From assembly GCA_904394705.1 (NCBI GenBank), contig CAJFNJ010000004.1, positions 25,227 through 89,226 of the forward strand: a DNA stretch of 64,000 nt, read 5' to 3'. The position numbers and the translations under genes are program-made. Origin of the DNA: Avimicrobium caecorum. Lineage in GTDB: Bacteria; Bacillota; Clostridia; Oscillospirales; Ruminococcaceae. Shown here in pieces: positions 1 through 8,031 of the stretch (the first letter of the stretch is position 1; each line of letters begins with the position of its first letter). A model generated the notes under the pieces. It ran no database searches. It worked only from the letters and a program-made list of their open reading frames with translations, and was not told the DNA's origin.

Positions 1-228
1 TGCCATCAGGCAAACCACCGCATTGTGGAGGGCATCGCCAAGCATCTGCACACCGATCTCTCCCGTTTTTATGAGAATATAGAATTTTACGGCAATACAT
101 CAGCCGCCAGCATTCCCATCGCACTCTGCGATATGCAGGAGCAGGAGCTTCTGCGCCGGGGCGAACGCATGGTGCTGGCTGGCTTCGGCAGCGGGCTCAC
201 CTGGGGTTCGGTGCTGATGAACTGGTAG
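1..228 (+). CDS. fabH: beta-ketoacyl-ACP synthase III, 3' end only
   Basis: This is the C-terminal 75 residues of FabH, the condensing enzyme that starts type II fatty-acid synthesis from acyl-CoA and malonyl-ACP. Reading in frame from base 1, the fragment opens with CHQANHRI, which holds the active-site His. It continues with GNTSAASIPIAL, which holds the active-site Asn, and closes with the family's GFGSGLTWG ending. The catalytic Cys lies upstream of the window. The gene stops 11 bp before fabK, whose AGGAGG ribosome site overlaps the end of fabH, so the two are surely cotranscribed. Confidence 0.95.
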   Translation, partial: CHQANHRIVEGIAKHLHTDLSRFYENIEFYGNTSAASIPIALCDMQEQELLRRGERMVLAGFGSGLTWGSVLMNW

Positions 229-239
229 GAGGAACCCCC

Positions 240-1175
240 ATGGATATTCGTGACATCATCAAAACCAAATACCCCATCATTCAGGGCGGTATGGCAAACA
301 TCGCCACCGGTGAGTTTGCGGCAGCCATCTCCAATGCGGGCGGCCTGGGACTCATCGCCGCCGGCGGCATGAAGCCCGATCAGCTCCGGGAGAACATCGA
401 CCGGGCCCGGGAACTCACCGACAAGCCCTTCGGCGTCAACATCATGCTGATGCATCCGCAGGTGGACGAGCTCATGGAGATCGTCATCGAGAAGAAAGTC
501 CCGGTTGTGACCACCGGCGCCGGCAATCCCGGCAAGTATGTTCCGGCTCTCAAGGAGGCGGGCATCAAGGTGATGCCGGTGGTGGCAAGCGTGGCTCTGG
601 CCCAGCGCATGGAGCGGCTGGGTGTGGATGCCGTCATCGCTGAGGGCACTGAATCGGGCGGACATGTGGGCGAAATGACCACCATGGCGCTGGTACCCCA
701 GGTTGTGGACGGCGTGTCCATTCCGGTGGTGGCAGCGGGCGGCATCGCCAGCGGACGCCAGATGCTGGCAGCCTATGCCCTGGGTGCCTGCGGCGTCCAG
801 GTGGGTACCTGCCTGCTGGTATCGGAGGAATGCCCGGTACACCAGAACTACAAGCAGGCAGTGCTGGATGCTTCGGACAGCGATACCATTGTCACCGGAC
901 GCATCGGCGGCACTCCGGTACGGGTGCTCAAGAACCGCATGGCACGGGAATATGTCCGTCAGGAGCGGGCCGGCGCCACCAAGGAGGAGCTGGAGGTCTA
1001 TACCCTGGGTTCCCTGCGCAAGGCCGTATTTGACGGCAATGTCAAGGAGGGCTCGCTGATGGCAGGACAGGTAGCGGGTCAGCTTCATGAGATCCGCCCG
1101 GCTGCTGTGATCCTCGAGGAAATGTATACATCGTTCTGTCAGCTCAAAAAAGATCTTGCAAAGGATTGTGACTGA
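240..1175 (+). CDS. fabK: enoyl-ACP reductase II (FabK)
   Basis: A 311-aa FMN-dependent enoyl-ACP reductase of the FabK / nitronate-monooxygenase (NPD) superfamily, catalysing the last reduction of the elongation cycle. Visible family features are the N-terminal IIQGGMANIA, GGLGLIAAGG, EGTESGGHVGE (around residue 140) and VVAAGGIASGRQ, which form the TIM-barrel FMN site, followed by QVGTCLL. Length is normal for FabK. ATG at 240 follows AGGAGG by about 8 bp. Its place between fabH and fabD argues for FabK over a true nitronate monooxygenase. No FabI-type short-chain reductase is seen in the operon. Confidence 0.93.
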   Translation: MDIRDIIKTKYPIIQGGMANIATGEFAAAISNAGGLGLIAAGGMKPDQLRENIDRARELTDKPFGVNIMLMHPQVDELMEIVIEKKVPVVTTGAGNPGKYVPALKEAGIKVMPVVASVALAQRMERLGVDAVIAEGTESGGHVGEMTTMALVPQVVDGVSIPVVAAGGIASGRQMLAAYALGACGVQVGTCLLVSEECPVHQNYKQAVLDASDSDTIVTGRIGGTPVRVLKNRMAREYVRQERAGATKEELEVYTLGSLRKAVFDGNVKEGSLMAGQVAGQLHEIRPAAVILEEMYTSFCQLKKDLAKDCD

Positions 1176-1177
1176 AT

Positions 1178-2242
1178 ATGAAAATTCGTGACCGAGAACT
1201 TTCGATCCCCATTGTCCAGGGCGGTATGGGCGTGGGTATTTCCCTGTCCGGCCTGGCAGGCGCAGTGGCTGCCTGCGGCGGCATGGGTGTGATCTCCGCT
1301 GCCCATCCCGGCTACCGTGACCCTGATTTCTATCGCGACCCCTTGAATGTCAACCGCCGCTGCCTGAAGGAAGAGATCGCCAAAGCCAAGGAGATCGCCA
1401 AGGGCTGCGGTCTGGTGGGCGTGAATGTGATGGTGGCAGTACAGCACTATGCGGACTATGTCCGGGCTGCCATTGAAGGCGGCGCCGATGCCATTATCTC
1501 CGGAGCGGGGCTTCCCACGGAACTGCCCCAGATTGCCGGGGACAGCAAGGTACTGCTGGCCCCCATCGTCTCCAGCGGACGGGCTGCCCGGGTGATCTGC
1601 CGGGCCTGGGAGCGGCATGGAAACCGCCTGCCCGACTTTGTGGTAGTGGAGGGCAGCCGTGCCGGAGGGCATCTGGGCTTCTCTGCTGAGGAACTGGCGG
1701 ACGGCTCTGCCAAGCCGCTGGATGAGATCGTATCCGATGTGGTCGAAACCCTCCGCCCCTATGAGGAGAAGTGCGGACGGAAGATCCCGGTCTTTCCGGC
1801 GGGCGGCGTCTATGACGGCGCTGACATTGCCCGGCTGGAAAAGCTCGGGGCAGCGGGGGCGCAGATTGCCACCCGGTTCATTGCCACCGAGGAGTGCGAC
1901 GCCGCACCGGCCTACAAGCAGGCCATGGTGGACGCAAAGGAAGAGGATGTACGGATCATCAAGAGCCCGGTGGGCATGCCCGGACGGGCGCTGTTCAGCC
2001 CGCTGATCCGGAAGGTGGCGGAACTGGGACGGATCGCTCCCAGCCGGTGCCTGCAGTGTCTGCGCACCTGCAACCCCGCCGACACGCCGTACTGTATTAC
2101 CCAGGCGCTCATTGATGCTGCCAAGGGAGACTGGGAAAACGGGCTCTTTTTCTGCGGCGCGAATGTGGGCCGTATTGACCGGATCACCACTGTCCGGGAA
2201 CTCATGGACGAGCTGGTGACCGAATGGAGGAACAACCGATGA
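1178..2242 (+). CDS. second NPD-family flavoenzyme in the fab operon (nitronate monooxygenase-like)
   Basis: A 354-aa paralogue of the FabK/NPD superfamily. It has IVQGGMGVGIS at the N terminus, VEGSRAGGHLGF near residue 155 and PVFPAGGVYDGADI, all FMN-barrel motifs. Unlike FabK it carries a C-terminal extension with a Cys-rich stretch (RCLQCLRTC, then PYC and FFCGANVGRIDRI). Only 2 bp separate it from fabK and it shares an ATGA overlap with fabD, so it belongs to the operon. Databases usually call such proteins nitronate monooxygenase; the actual substrate is not known from sequence. It could be a second enoyl reductase with different chain specificity or an accessory oxidoreductase. Confidence 0.8.
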   Translation: MKIRDRELSIPIVQGGMGVGISLSGLAGAVAACGGMGVISAAHPGYRDPDFYRDPLNVNRRCLKEEIAKAKEIAKGCGLVGVNVMVAVQHYADYVRAAIEGGADAIISGAGLPTELPQIAGDSKVLLAPIVSSGRAARVICRAWERHGNRLPDFVVVEGSRAGGHLGFSAEELADGSAKPLDEIVSDVVETLRPYEEKCGRKIPVFPAGGVYDGADIARLEKLGAAGAQIATRFIATEECDAAPAYKQAMVDAKEEDVRIIKSPVGMPGRALFSPLIRKVAELGRIAPSRCLQCLRTCNPADTPYCITQALIDAAKGDWENGLFFCGANVGRIDRITTVRELMDELVTEWRNNR

Positions 2243-3180
2243 AACTTGCGTTTGTATATGCCGGACAGGGCAGTCAGTTTGCGGGGATGGGGAAGGATCT
2301 CTATGAGAACTATCCCGCAGCCCGGGCTGTCTTTGATCAGTTCCCGGCGGATTTCGACCTCAGGACCACCTGTTTTGAGGACCCGGAGGGTCTGCTGAAC
2401 CAGACCCGTTATACCCAGCCCTGCATGCTGGCAGTGGCGATGGCGATCACCGATATTCTGGCGGAAAACGGCATCACTCCGGAGATGACTGCCGGACTGA
2501 GCCTGGGCGAATACAGCGCCCTGTACTGTGCCGGCGTCCTGGACCGGCAGACTGCCGCGGAGCTCATCACCTTCCGGGGACAGGCCATGCAGAAGGCCTC
2601 TGAGGGCGTGGAGAGCGGCATGACCGCCATTCTCGGACTGGACCGGGAGTTGGTGCAGAAGGCCTGTGATCAGGCTCAGGCCGAGGGTTCGGTCTGCCCG
2701 GCAAACTTCAACTGCCCCGGACAGATCGTCATCGGCGGCGCACGCCGGGCGGTGGACGCGGCGGCACAGAATGCCCTGCTGCTGGGCGCCCGCAAGGCAG
2801 TCCCGCTGACGGTGAGCGGTCCGTTCCATACCTTCTTCATGCAGCCGGCAGGCGATGCCCTGCGGGAGCGCTTCAAGAGCGTCCATTTCGGCGAGATGAA
2901 GATCCCGGTGGTCTTCAACTGCCTGGGACGGGAAAAGACTGCCGAGGAATCCATTCCCGAGCTGCTGGAGCGCCAGGTGCAGAGCCCGGTTTACTTCTGG
3001 GACAGCATTGAATATATGCGTTCTCAGGGCGTGGATACCATCGTGGAGATCGGCCCGGGCAAGGTGCTTTCGGGCTTTATCAAGAAGATCGACAAATCTA
3101 TCAAGACCTATGCCGTTCAGGACTGCGACAGTCTTGCCGCGGCAATTTCCGCACTGAAAGGAGCCATGCAGAATGTTTGA
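2239..3180 (+). CDS. fabD: malonyl-CoA:ACP transacylase
   Basis: A 313-aa FabD that loads malonyl groups onto ACP. The N terminus shows FVYAGQGSQFAGMG. The nucleophile elbow is GLSLGEYSAL, with the catalytic Ser, where E. coli has GHSLGE. The second catalytic region is GPFHTFFM, which holds the active-site His. I chose ATG 2239 over the in-frame ATG at 2224 because 2239 overlaps the previous stop as ATGA and lies just 3' of GGAGG at 2226-2230. The gene overlaps fabG by 8 bp. Confidence 0.95.
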   Translation: MKLAFVYAGQGSQFAGMGKDLYENYPAARAVFDQFPADFDLRTTCFEDPEGLLNQTRYTQPCMLAVAMAITDILAENGITPEMTAGLSLGEYSALYCAGVLDRQTAAELITFRGQAMQKASEGVESGMTAILGLDRELVQKACDQAQAEGSVCPANFNCPGQIVIGGARRAVDAAAQNALLLGARKAVPLTVSGPFHTFFMQPAGDALRERFKSVHFGEMKIPVVFNCLGREKTAEESIPELLERQVQSPVYFWDSIEYMRSQGVDTIVEIGPGKVLSGFIKKIDKSIKTYAVQDCDSLAAAISALKGAMQNV

Positions 3181-3919
3181 TCTCACAGGAAAGACCGCAG
3201 TGGTCACCGGCGGAAGCCGGGGTATCGGACGGGCCATCTGTCTCAAGCTGGCAGGGCAGGGCGCCAACATTGTGCTGAACTTTGCCGGCAATGAGACTGC
3301 CGCTGAGGAGACCCGTTCCCAGTGCGAGGCGCTGGGCGTCAGGGCTTTGGCTGTCAAGGGCGATGTGGCAGACGCGGAAGCCTGCAATGCCCTCATCGAA
3401 AAGGCTGTGTCTGAATTCGGCGGGGTGGACATTCTGGTGTGCAACGCCGGTGTCACCCGGGATAATCTGCTCATGCGCATGAGCGATGAGGAGTTCCAGA
3501 AGGTCATCGACACCAACCTGAAAGGCACCTTCCACTGCATGCGGGCGGCCATCCGTCCCATGATGAAGAAGCGCCGGGGCCGGATCATTTCGATCAGCAG
3601 TGTGGTGGGCCTGATGGGCAATGCCGGTCAGATCAACTATGCCGCCAGCAAGGCCGGTGTCATCGGCATGACCAAGTCGCTGGCCCGGGAGGTTGCCAGC
3701 AGGCACATCACTGTCAACGCCGTGGCGCCGGGCTTCATCAAGACCGATATGACCGCCGTTCTCAGCGACAGTGTCAAGGAGGGAATCCTCCATGGCATTC
3801 CGCTGGGCGAACTGGGCGAGGCAGAAGATGTAGCCAATGCGGTGCTGTATCTGGCATCGGACGAGGCGGCCTACATCACAGGACAGGTTATCAGCGTGGA
3901 CGGCGGCATGGCAATGTAA
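3173..3919 (+). CDS. fabG: 3-oxoacyl-ACP reductase
   Basis: A 248-aa short-chain dehydrogenase/reductase reducing beta-ketoacyl-ACP with NADPH. The Rossmann glycine motif TGGSRGIG lies at residues 12-19, followed by NAG, the catalytic Ser in ISISSV and the YxxxK pair in YAASKAG. The sequence ends with the typical VDGGMAM tail. Length is exactly that of FabG. Translation is probably coupled to fabD through the 8-bp overlap. Confidence 0.96.
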   Translation: MFDLTGKTAVVTGGSRGIGRAICLKLAGQGANIVLNFAGNETAAEETRSQCEALGVRALAVKGDVADAEACNALIEKAVSEFGGVDILVCNAGVTRDNLLMRMSDEEFQKVIDTNLKGTFHCMRAAIRPMMKKRRGRIISISSVVGLMGNAGQINYAASKAGVIGMTKSLAREVASRHITVNAVAPGFIKTDMTAVLSDSVKEGILHGIPLGELGEAEDVANAVLYLASDEAAYITGQVISVDGGMAM

Positions 3920-3953
3920 CGCCGCTGCCGGAACGATAAGGAGCAGGGAGAAT

Positions 3954-5198
3954 ATGAAAAGACGAGTCGTCATCACAGGCATGGGTGCGGTCAGCCCCAT
4001 CGGAAATACAGCTGAGGAGATGTGGCAGTCGGCCCGGGAAGGCCGCTGCGGCATCGGTCCCATCACTCATTTTGATACCACCAACCACAAGGTCAAGCTG
4101 GCAGGTGAAGTAAAGGATCTGGACTTTACACCCTATCTGGACAAGAAGGAACTGCGCCGGATGGATCTGTTCAGCCAGTATGCCATGGCAGCAGCCATTC
4201 AGGCCTGGCGGGACAGCGGCCTGGACTACGAGAAGATCGATCCTACCCGGTTCGGTGTGGACATCTCCTCGGGCATCGGCGGCATCAATACCATCGAAAC
4301 CGAATACGAACGGGGCCGGGAGAAGGGCTTTGACCGTGTATCGCCCTTCTTTGTGCCCATGGACATCAGCAACCTGGCAGCGGGCAATGTGGCAATCAAG
4401 CTGGGTGCCAAGGGTATGTGCACCTGCGTGGTGACTGCCTGTGCCGGCGGCAGCAATGCCATCGGCGACGCCTTCCGCATGATCCGGGACGGCTATCAGG
4501 AACTGATGCTCGCCGGCGGCAGTGAGGCGGCGGTTACCAAGCTGGCAATCGGCGGCTTCACCTCCATGAAGGCGCTGTGCGAGAGCGATGATCCCACCCG
4601 GGCTTCCATTCCCTTTGATGCGGAGCGCAGCGGCTTTGTCATGGGCGAGGGCGCTGGTGTGCTGATGCTGGAGGAGTATGAGCACGCCCGTGCCAGAGGC
4701 GCAAAGATCTACGCTGAGATCGTGGGCTACGGCGCCACCTGTGACGCCTATCACATCACCTCTCCGGCTCCCGGCGGCGAAGGCGGCGCCCGGGCCATGG
4801 TGGAGGCAGTGAAGGATGCCGGCATCCAGCCGGAGGACATCGACTACATCAACGCCCATGGCACCTCCACTTCCCTCAACGACAAGTTCGAAACAGCGGC
4901 AGTGAAGGCGGCCTTCGGCGACCATGCCTACAAGCTGGCAATGAGCTCCACCAAGTCGATGACCGGTCATCTGCTGGGTGCGGCAGGTGCCATTGAGGCG
5001 ATCATCACCGCCCGGGCACTTCAGGACGGCTTTATCCCGGCTACCATCAACTACCGCACCCCTGACCCGGAATGCGATCTGGACATCGTGCCCAACGAGG
5101 GCCGGAAGGCGGAGCTGCGGTATGCCATGTCCAATTCCCTGGGCTTCGGCGGACACAACGCCAGCCTGGTGCTGAAAAAGTATGAGGAGGAGAAGTAA
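3954..5198 (+). CDS. fabF: beta-ketoacyl-ACP synthase II
   Basis: A 414-aa KAS II that elongates acyl-ACP by Claisen condensation with malonyl-ACP. The Cys-His-His triad is visible: VVTACAGGSNAIG (Cys), NAHGTSTSLND (His) and STKSMTGHLLGAAG (Lys and His). The first residues are MKRRVVITGMGAVSP. The reading frame stays open upstream to 3837, but that part overlaps fabG and is not KAS-like. ATG 3954 is preceded by an AGGGAG ribosome site. Confidence 0.96.
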   Translation: MKRRVVITGMGAVSPIGNTAEEMWQSAREGRCGIGPITHFDTTNHKVKLAGEVKDLDFTPYLDKKELRRMDLFSQYAMAAAIQAWRDSGLDYEKIDPTRFGVDISSGIGGINTIETEYERGREKGFDRVSPFFVPMDISNLAAGNVAIKLGAKGMCTCVVTACAGGSNAIGDAFRMIRDGYQELMLAGGSEAAVTKLAIGGFTSMKALCESDDPTRASIPFDAERSGFVMGEGAGVLMLEEYEHARARGAKIYAEIVGYGATCDAYHITSPAPGGEGGARAMVEAVKDAGIQPEDIDYINAHGTSTSLNDKFETAAVKAAFGDHAYKLAMSSTKSMTGHLLGAAGAIEAIITARALQDGFIPATINYRTPDPECDLDIVPNEGRKAELRYAMSNSLGFGGHNASLVLKKYEEEK

Positions 5199-5200
5199 CC

Positions 5201-5626
5201 ATGGAACTCAATTCCAATCAGATCCAGGAGATCATTCCCCATCGGTATCCGTTCCTGCTGGTGGACCGCATCACCGATTTTGAGCCCGGCAAGTGGGCCA
5301 AGGGCATCAAGTGCGTATCGGTCAATGAGATGCAGTTCTGCGGTCACTTCCCCCAGGAGCATGTCATGCCCGGGGTGCTGATTATCGAAGCGCTGGCTCA
5401 GGTGGGCGCCATTGCCATCCTGTCGCTGGAGGAGAACAAGGGCAAGATCGCATACTTTGGCGGCATCAAGAATGCTAAGTTCAAGCGTCAGGTCAAGCCC
5501 GGCGATGTGCTGACCCTGGAAACCACTATGACCCGTACCTTCGGCAAGGTGGGCATCGGTACTGCTGTTGCCAAGGTGGGCGATGAGATTGCCGCCACAG
5601 CGGAACTCACCTTCGCCATCGGCTGA
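5201..5626 (+). CDS. fabZ: 3-hydroxyacyl-ACP dehydratase
   Basis: A 141-aa hot-dog-fold dehydratase producing trans-2-enoyl-ACP, the substrate for FabK. Signature segments are IPHRYPFLLVDR and the catalytic GHFPQEHVMPGVLIIEALAQ. It starts 2 bp after fabF behind a GGAGGAG site and is the last gene before a strong terminator. The acyl carrier protein and the acetyl-CoA carboxylase genes often found in clostridial fab clusters are not present downstream. Confidence 0.96.
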   Translation: MELNSNQIQEIIPHRYPFLLVDRITDFEPGKWAKGIKCVSVNEMQFCGHFPQEHVMPGVLIIEALAQVGAIAILSLEENKGKIAYFGGIKNAKFKRQVKPGDVLTLETTMTRTFGKVGIGTAVAKVGDEIAATAELTFAIG

Positions 5627-5642
5627 TCCAGTCCCAGAATAG

Positions 5643-5682
5643 AAAAAACTCCGGACCACAACAGTGGTTCCGGAGTTTTTTG
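5643..5682 (+). terminator. terminator of the fab operon
   Basis: The arm ACTCCGGACCAC (5648-5659) pairs with GTGGTTCCGGAGT (5664-5676) with one bulged T, followed by a T run. An A run precedes the stem, so it may also serve the convergent gene ending at 5683. Confidence 0.9.
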
Positions 5683-6138
5683 TTATGCTTCGGGGTTGGG
5701 CTGGGGTTTCCAGAGGAAGAGCCCCTCAGAGGCTGCCAGCTGTCCAAGAAGCTGCCGCAGCCGGAGATCCGGGTCATAGACGCTCAGATAGAGGTCGTCC
5801 CCATTGAGGATCACCATGGCCCGTCCCTGATCGATCAGGATATTGAGGTAGTCTTTCCGGCTGCCGGTGCATTTTCCCACCAGCCGCTCCAGCCGTTTGG
5901 GGGAGGGATTCTCCTCCCATTTCGGCCCGTAGCTCACGGTGAATTCACAGTAACAGCTCAGCTTGAGCAGGAAGCGCAGGAATTTGCGGTACAGCCGCTT
6001 GTATTCCCGCTGGGAGGAGAACCATTTCTCCACCTTCCAGTAGTGTCTGCCGCGGCTGGCGGGCACCGGTCCGGGCAGATAGTCGATCACATAGACCGGG
6101 CCTTCAATGAGCCGGTCAAGCTCTGCAAAATAGTCCAT
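5683..6138 (-). CDS. hypothetical 151-aa protein downstream of brnQ
   Basis: A soluble, mixed-charge protein that I do not recognise. It has an aromatic and basic central part (WFSSQREYKRLYRKFLRF) and no signal peptide or membrane segment. ATG 6138 follows GGAGGG. Only 17 bp separate it from the brnQ stop, so it is probably the second gene of a brnQ operon. No function is assigned. Confidence 0.75.
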   Translation of the reverse strand: MDYFAELDRLIEGPVYVIDYLPGPVPASRGRHYWKVEKWFSSQREYKRLYRKFLRFLLKLSCYCEFTVSYGPKWEENPSPKRLERLVGKCTGSRKDYLNILIDQGRAMVILNGDDLYLSVYDPDLRLRQLLGQLAASEGLFLWKPQPNPEA

Positions 6139-6155
6139 ATTGCCCTCCTTGTTTC

Positions 6156-7475
6156 TCAGGCAGCTTCAGCGGTGGGAGCCGGGGAGAGGAACCAGCCCAG
6201 CAGGATTCCCACCAGGGCAGGGCCGACCCAGAGCAGCTCCCGTACAATGGCGGGAATGGAATCCATCAGGAAGGAAGTCAGTCCGGGGATGGTCATAAAG
6301 CCGCCGGTTGCCAGTACCACAATGATGCTGGTGACGCTGGTAAAGGCGATTGCCAGCGGGTAAACCAGCTTCCGTTTCCGGGCGCCGTCCCAGAAGCTCA
6401 GCAGGATCAGGACCAGGGCAGGCGGGTAGATCATGCCCAGCACCGGAACCGAAACAGCCAGAATGGCGCTGAGGCCGGCATTGGAGATGACCATGCTCAC
6501 AAAGGCAAAGAAGAACGCCCACTGCCGCTGGGAGAACCGGGGCAGGATCTGGGAGAAATACTCACTGCAGCAGGAGATCAGGCCGATGCAGGTGTTCAGA
6601 CAGGCCAGCAGGAAGATGAGTCCCAGCAGGACAATGCCGGCGTTGCCGAACAGATCCCGGGTGATGGCAGTCAGGGCGGCAGTGCCGTCTGCCAGTTCGC
6701 CGTAAGCGCCGCCGGCAATGGCACCCACATGGGCAATGGCGCCGTATACCACCAGGAAGATCAGGCCGGCGATCCATCCGGCATAGGTGATCTCCTTGAC
6801 CACGGCAGAGCGTTCGGTCACGCCGCGGTTATTGATATTCATCGCTATGATGATGCCGAAATTCAGCGCGGCGATGGCGTCCATGGTCTGGTAGCCGCCC
6901 AGGAAGCCCTGGAGCACCGGGGACTGGGCATAGAGGCCATAGGATTCGCCATAGCCGGCGGGAGGAGCCAGCAGACAGCCCACAAACATAATGCCGATGA
7001 GGATCAGCAGACAGGGAGAAGTGAACCGGCCCAGAAGATGGGTGAGTTTTTCCGGGGACAGGCTGACACAAAACGCCATGGCGAAGAAGAGAATGGAATA
7101 GATCAGCTGGATCATGGTTTTGGAAGTGTCGCCGGAGAGGAAGGGAGTCACAGCCATTTCAAAGGAAGTGCTGGCAGTACGGGGGATAGCCAGACAGGGG
7201 CCGATGGAGAGGTAGATGAGCAGAGTAAACACCTTCGCAAAGACCGGATGGACTCGCCCGGCAAGTTCATCAAGGCTGCCGGCATGAGCGACAGCGATAA
7301 CACCAAGGATGGGGAATCCGATGGCAGTGATGGCAAATCCCAGCATAGCCAGAGGGGTTTTGGTACCAGCCATGGCGCCGAGATAGGGCGGGAAGATCAG
7401 ATTGCCGGCTCCAAAGAACATGGAAAAAAGGGTAAGGCCTACCAGCATCCGGTTACGGGTGGACAGTCTGTTCAT
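6156..7475 (-). CDS. brnQ: branched-chain amino acid transporter (LIVCS family)
   Basis: A 439-aa, highly hydrophobic protein with about 12 membrane segments. It matches the LIVCS family of Na+/H+-coupled Leu/Ile/Val symporters. The N-terminal signature MLVGLTLFSMFFGAGNLIFPP is characteristic, and the length is usual. ATG 7475 sits behind TAGGAGG. The gene has its own sigma-A-type promoter (7531-7559) and lies divergent from the 80-aa gene at 7706. Inverted repeats in the shared intergenic region may be operator sites. Confidence 0.93.
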   Translation of the reverse strand: MNRLSTRNRMLVGLTLFSMFFGAGNLIFPPYLGAMAGTKTPLAMLGFAITAIGFPILGVIAVAHAGSLDELAGRVHPVFAKVFTLLIYLSIGPCLAIPRTASTSFEMAVTPFLSGDTSKTMIQLIYSILFFAMAFCVSLSPEKLTHLLGRFTSPCLLILIGIMFVGCLLAPPAGYGESYGLYAQSPVLQGFLGGYQTMDAIAALNFGIIIAMNINNRGVTERSAVVKEITYAGWIAGLIFLVVYGAIAHVGAIAGGAYGELADGTAALTAITRDLFGNAGIVLLGLIFLLACLNTCIGLISCCSEYFSQILPRFSQRQWAFFFAFVSMVISNAGLSAILAVSVPVLGMIYPPALVLILLSFWDGARKRKLVYPLAIAFTSVTSIIVVLATGGFMTIPGLTSFLMDSIPAIVRELLWVGPALVGILLGWFLSPAPTAEAA

Positions 7476-7530
7476 AAAAAACCTCCTATTTGATTTTTGT
7501 ATAAAGCCAAGTGTGCTCTATTAAAAAACA

Positions 7531-7559
7531 ATCATAGCATAATCCACAAATATTTGCAA
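7531..7559 (-). promoter_or_regulatory. brnQ promoter
   Basis: On the minus strand TTGCAA (7559-7554) and TATGAT (7536-7531) are separated by exactly 17 bp. The predicted transcript has a leader of about 50 nt before ATG 7475. A perfect 10-bp palindrome, CTTAGCTAAG (7560-7569), abuts the -35 box. Confidence 0.7.
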
Positions 7560-7576
7560 CTTAGCTAAGAACTGTT

Positions 7577-7610
7577 GCTTTATCGCTTAAAATTTTAGCG
7601 ATGTAAAGCG
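7577..7610. repeat. AT-rich inverted repeat between brnQ and the 80-aa gene
   Basis: ATCGCT (7582-7587) and AGCGAT (7597-7602) flank AAAATTTT. The outer GCTTT/AAAGC pairing extends the dyad to about 33 bp. It lies upstream of both divergent promoters and is not followed by a T run suited to a gene end, so an operator is likelier than a terminator. Confidence 0.5.
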
Positions 7611-7642
7611 GTAATTTTATTTAATTTTTACAAAAATTCCTC

Positions 7643-7671
7643 TTTACAAATGAAATCGGCGGTGCTATAAT
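7643..7671 (+). promoter_or_regulatory. strong sigma-A promoter of the 80-aa gene
   Basis: TTTACA (7643-7648) and TATAAT (7666-7671) have a 17-bp spacer, which is near consensus. The start codon is about 28 bp beyond the expected transcription start. Confidence 0.8.
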
Positions 7672-7705
7672 AGCCTCTGGAATTCAGGAAGGAGAGAATT
7701 AAATT

Positions 7706-7948
7706 ATGGATCTATTTGAGCAGAAGTTTGTTGAACTGAACTACACCGACAACCGTCCCTCTCACAACGGTGACGCAGCCAAGGAATGTGAGAAGCTGAT
7801 CCGTGCTGAGGAGAGCAAGGGTTGGCAGGCTGGTCAGGTGCTGATCCCCCTCAACGAAACCATGTGCGCTGGCGGCGTACTGGGCTGTCAGGTGATGTTT
7901 GACCGTGCACCTGAGATGCCGATGATCTGTTCTTTTGGTGGTTTTTGA
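7706..7948 (+). CDS. 80-aa orphan protein, apparently strongly expressed
   Basis: A small soluble protein without signal peptide or membrane segment. The segment around residues 35-50 (EESKGWQAGQVLIPLNE) faintly recalls DUF4177-like small proteins, but I cannot assign it. Support for a real gene is regulatory: a near-consensus promoter, an AGGAAGGAGAG ribosome site 10 bp before ATG and a strong terminator right after the stop. Codons are biased as in highly expressed genes (CTG, AAC, CCC). It is monocistronic and faces corA. Confidence 0.75.
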   Translation: MDLFEQKFVELNYTDNRPSHNGDAAKECEKLIRAEESKGWQAGQVLIPLNETMCAGGVLGCQVMFDRAPEMPMICSFGGF

Positions 7949-7971
7949 TTTTCTCGTACAATAACAAAAAC

Positions 7972-8008
7972 AAAGGGCTTTCCGAGCAGTCGGAAGGCCC
8001 TTTTTGTT
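7972..8008. terminator. bidirectional terminator between the 80-aa gene and corA
   Basis: AAAGGGCTTTCCGA (7972-7985) pairs with TCGGAAGGCCCTTT (7990-8003). A T run follows on the plus strand, and an A run precedes for the minus strand. Confidence 0.9.
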
Positions 8009-8031
8009 CTATATTTATAAAGGTATCAGAA

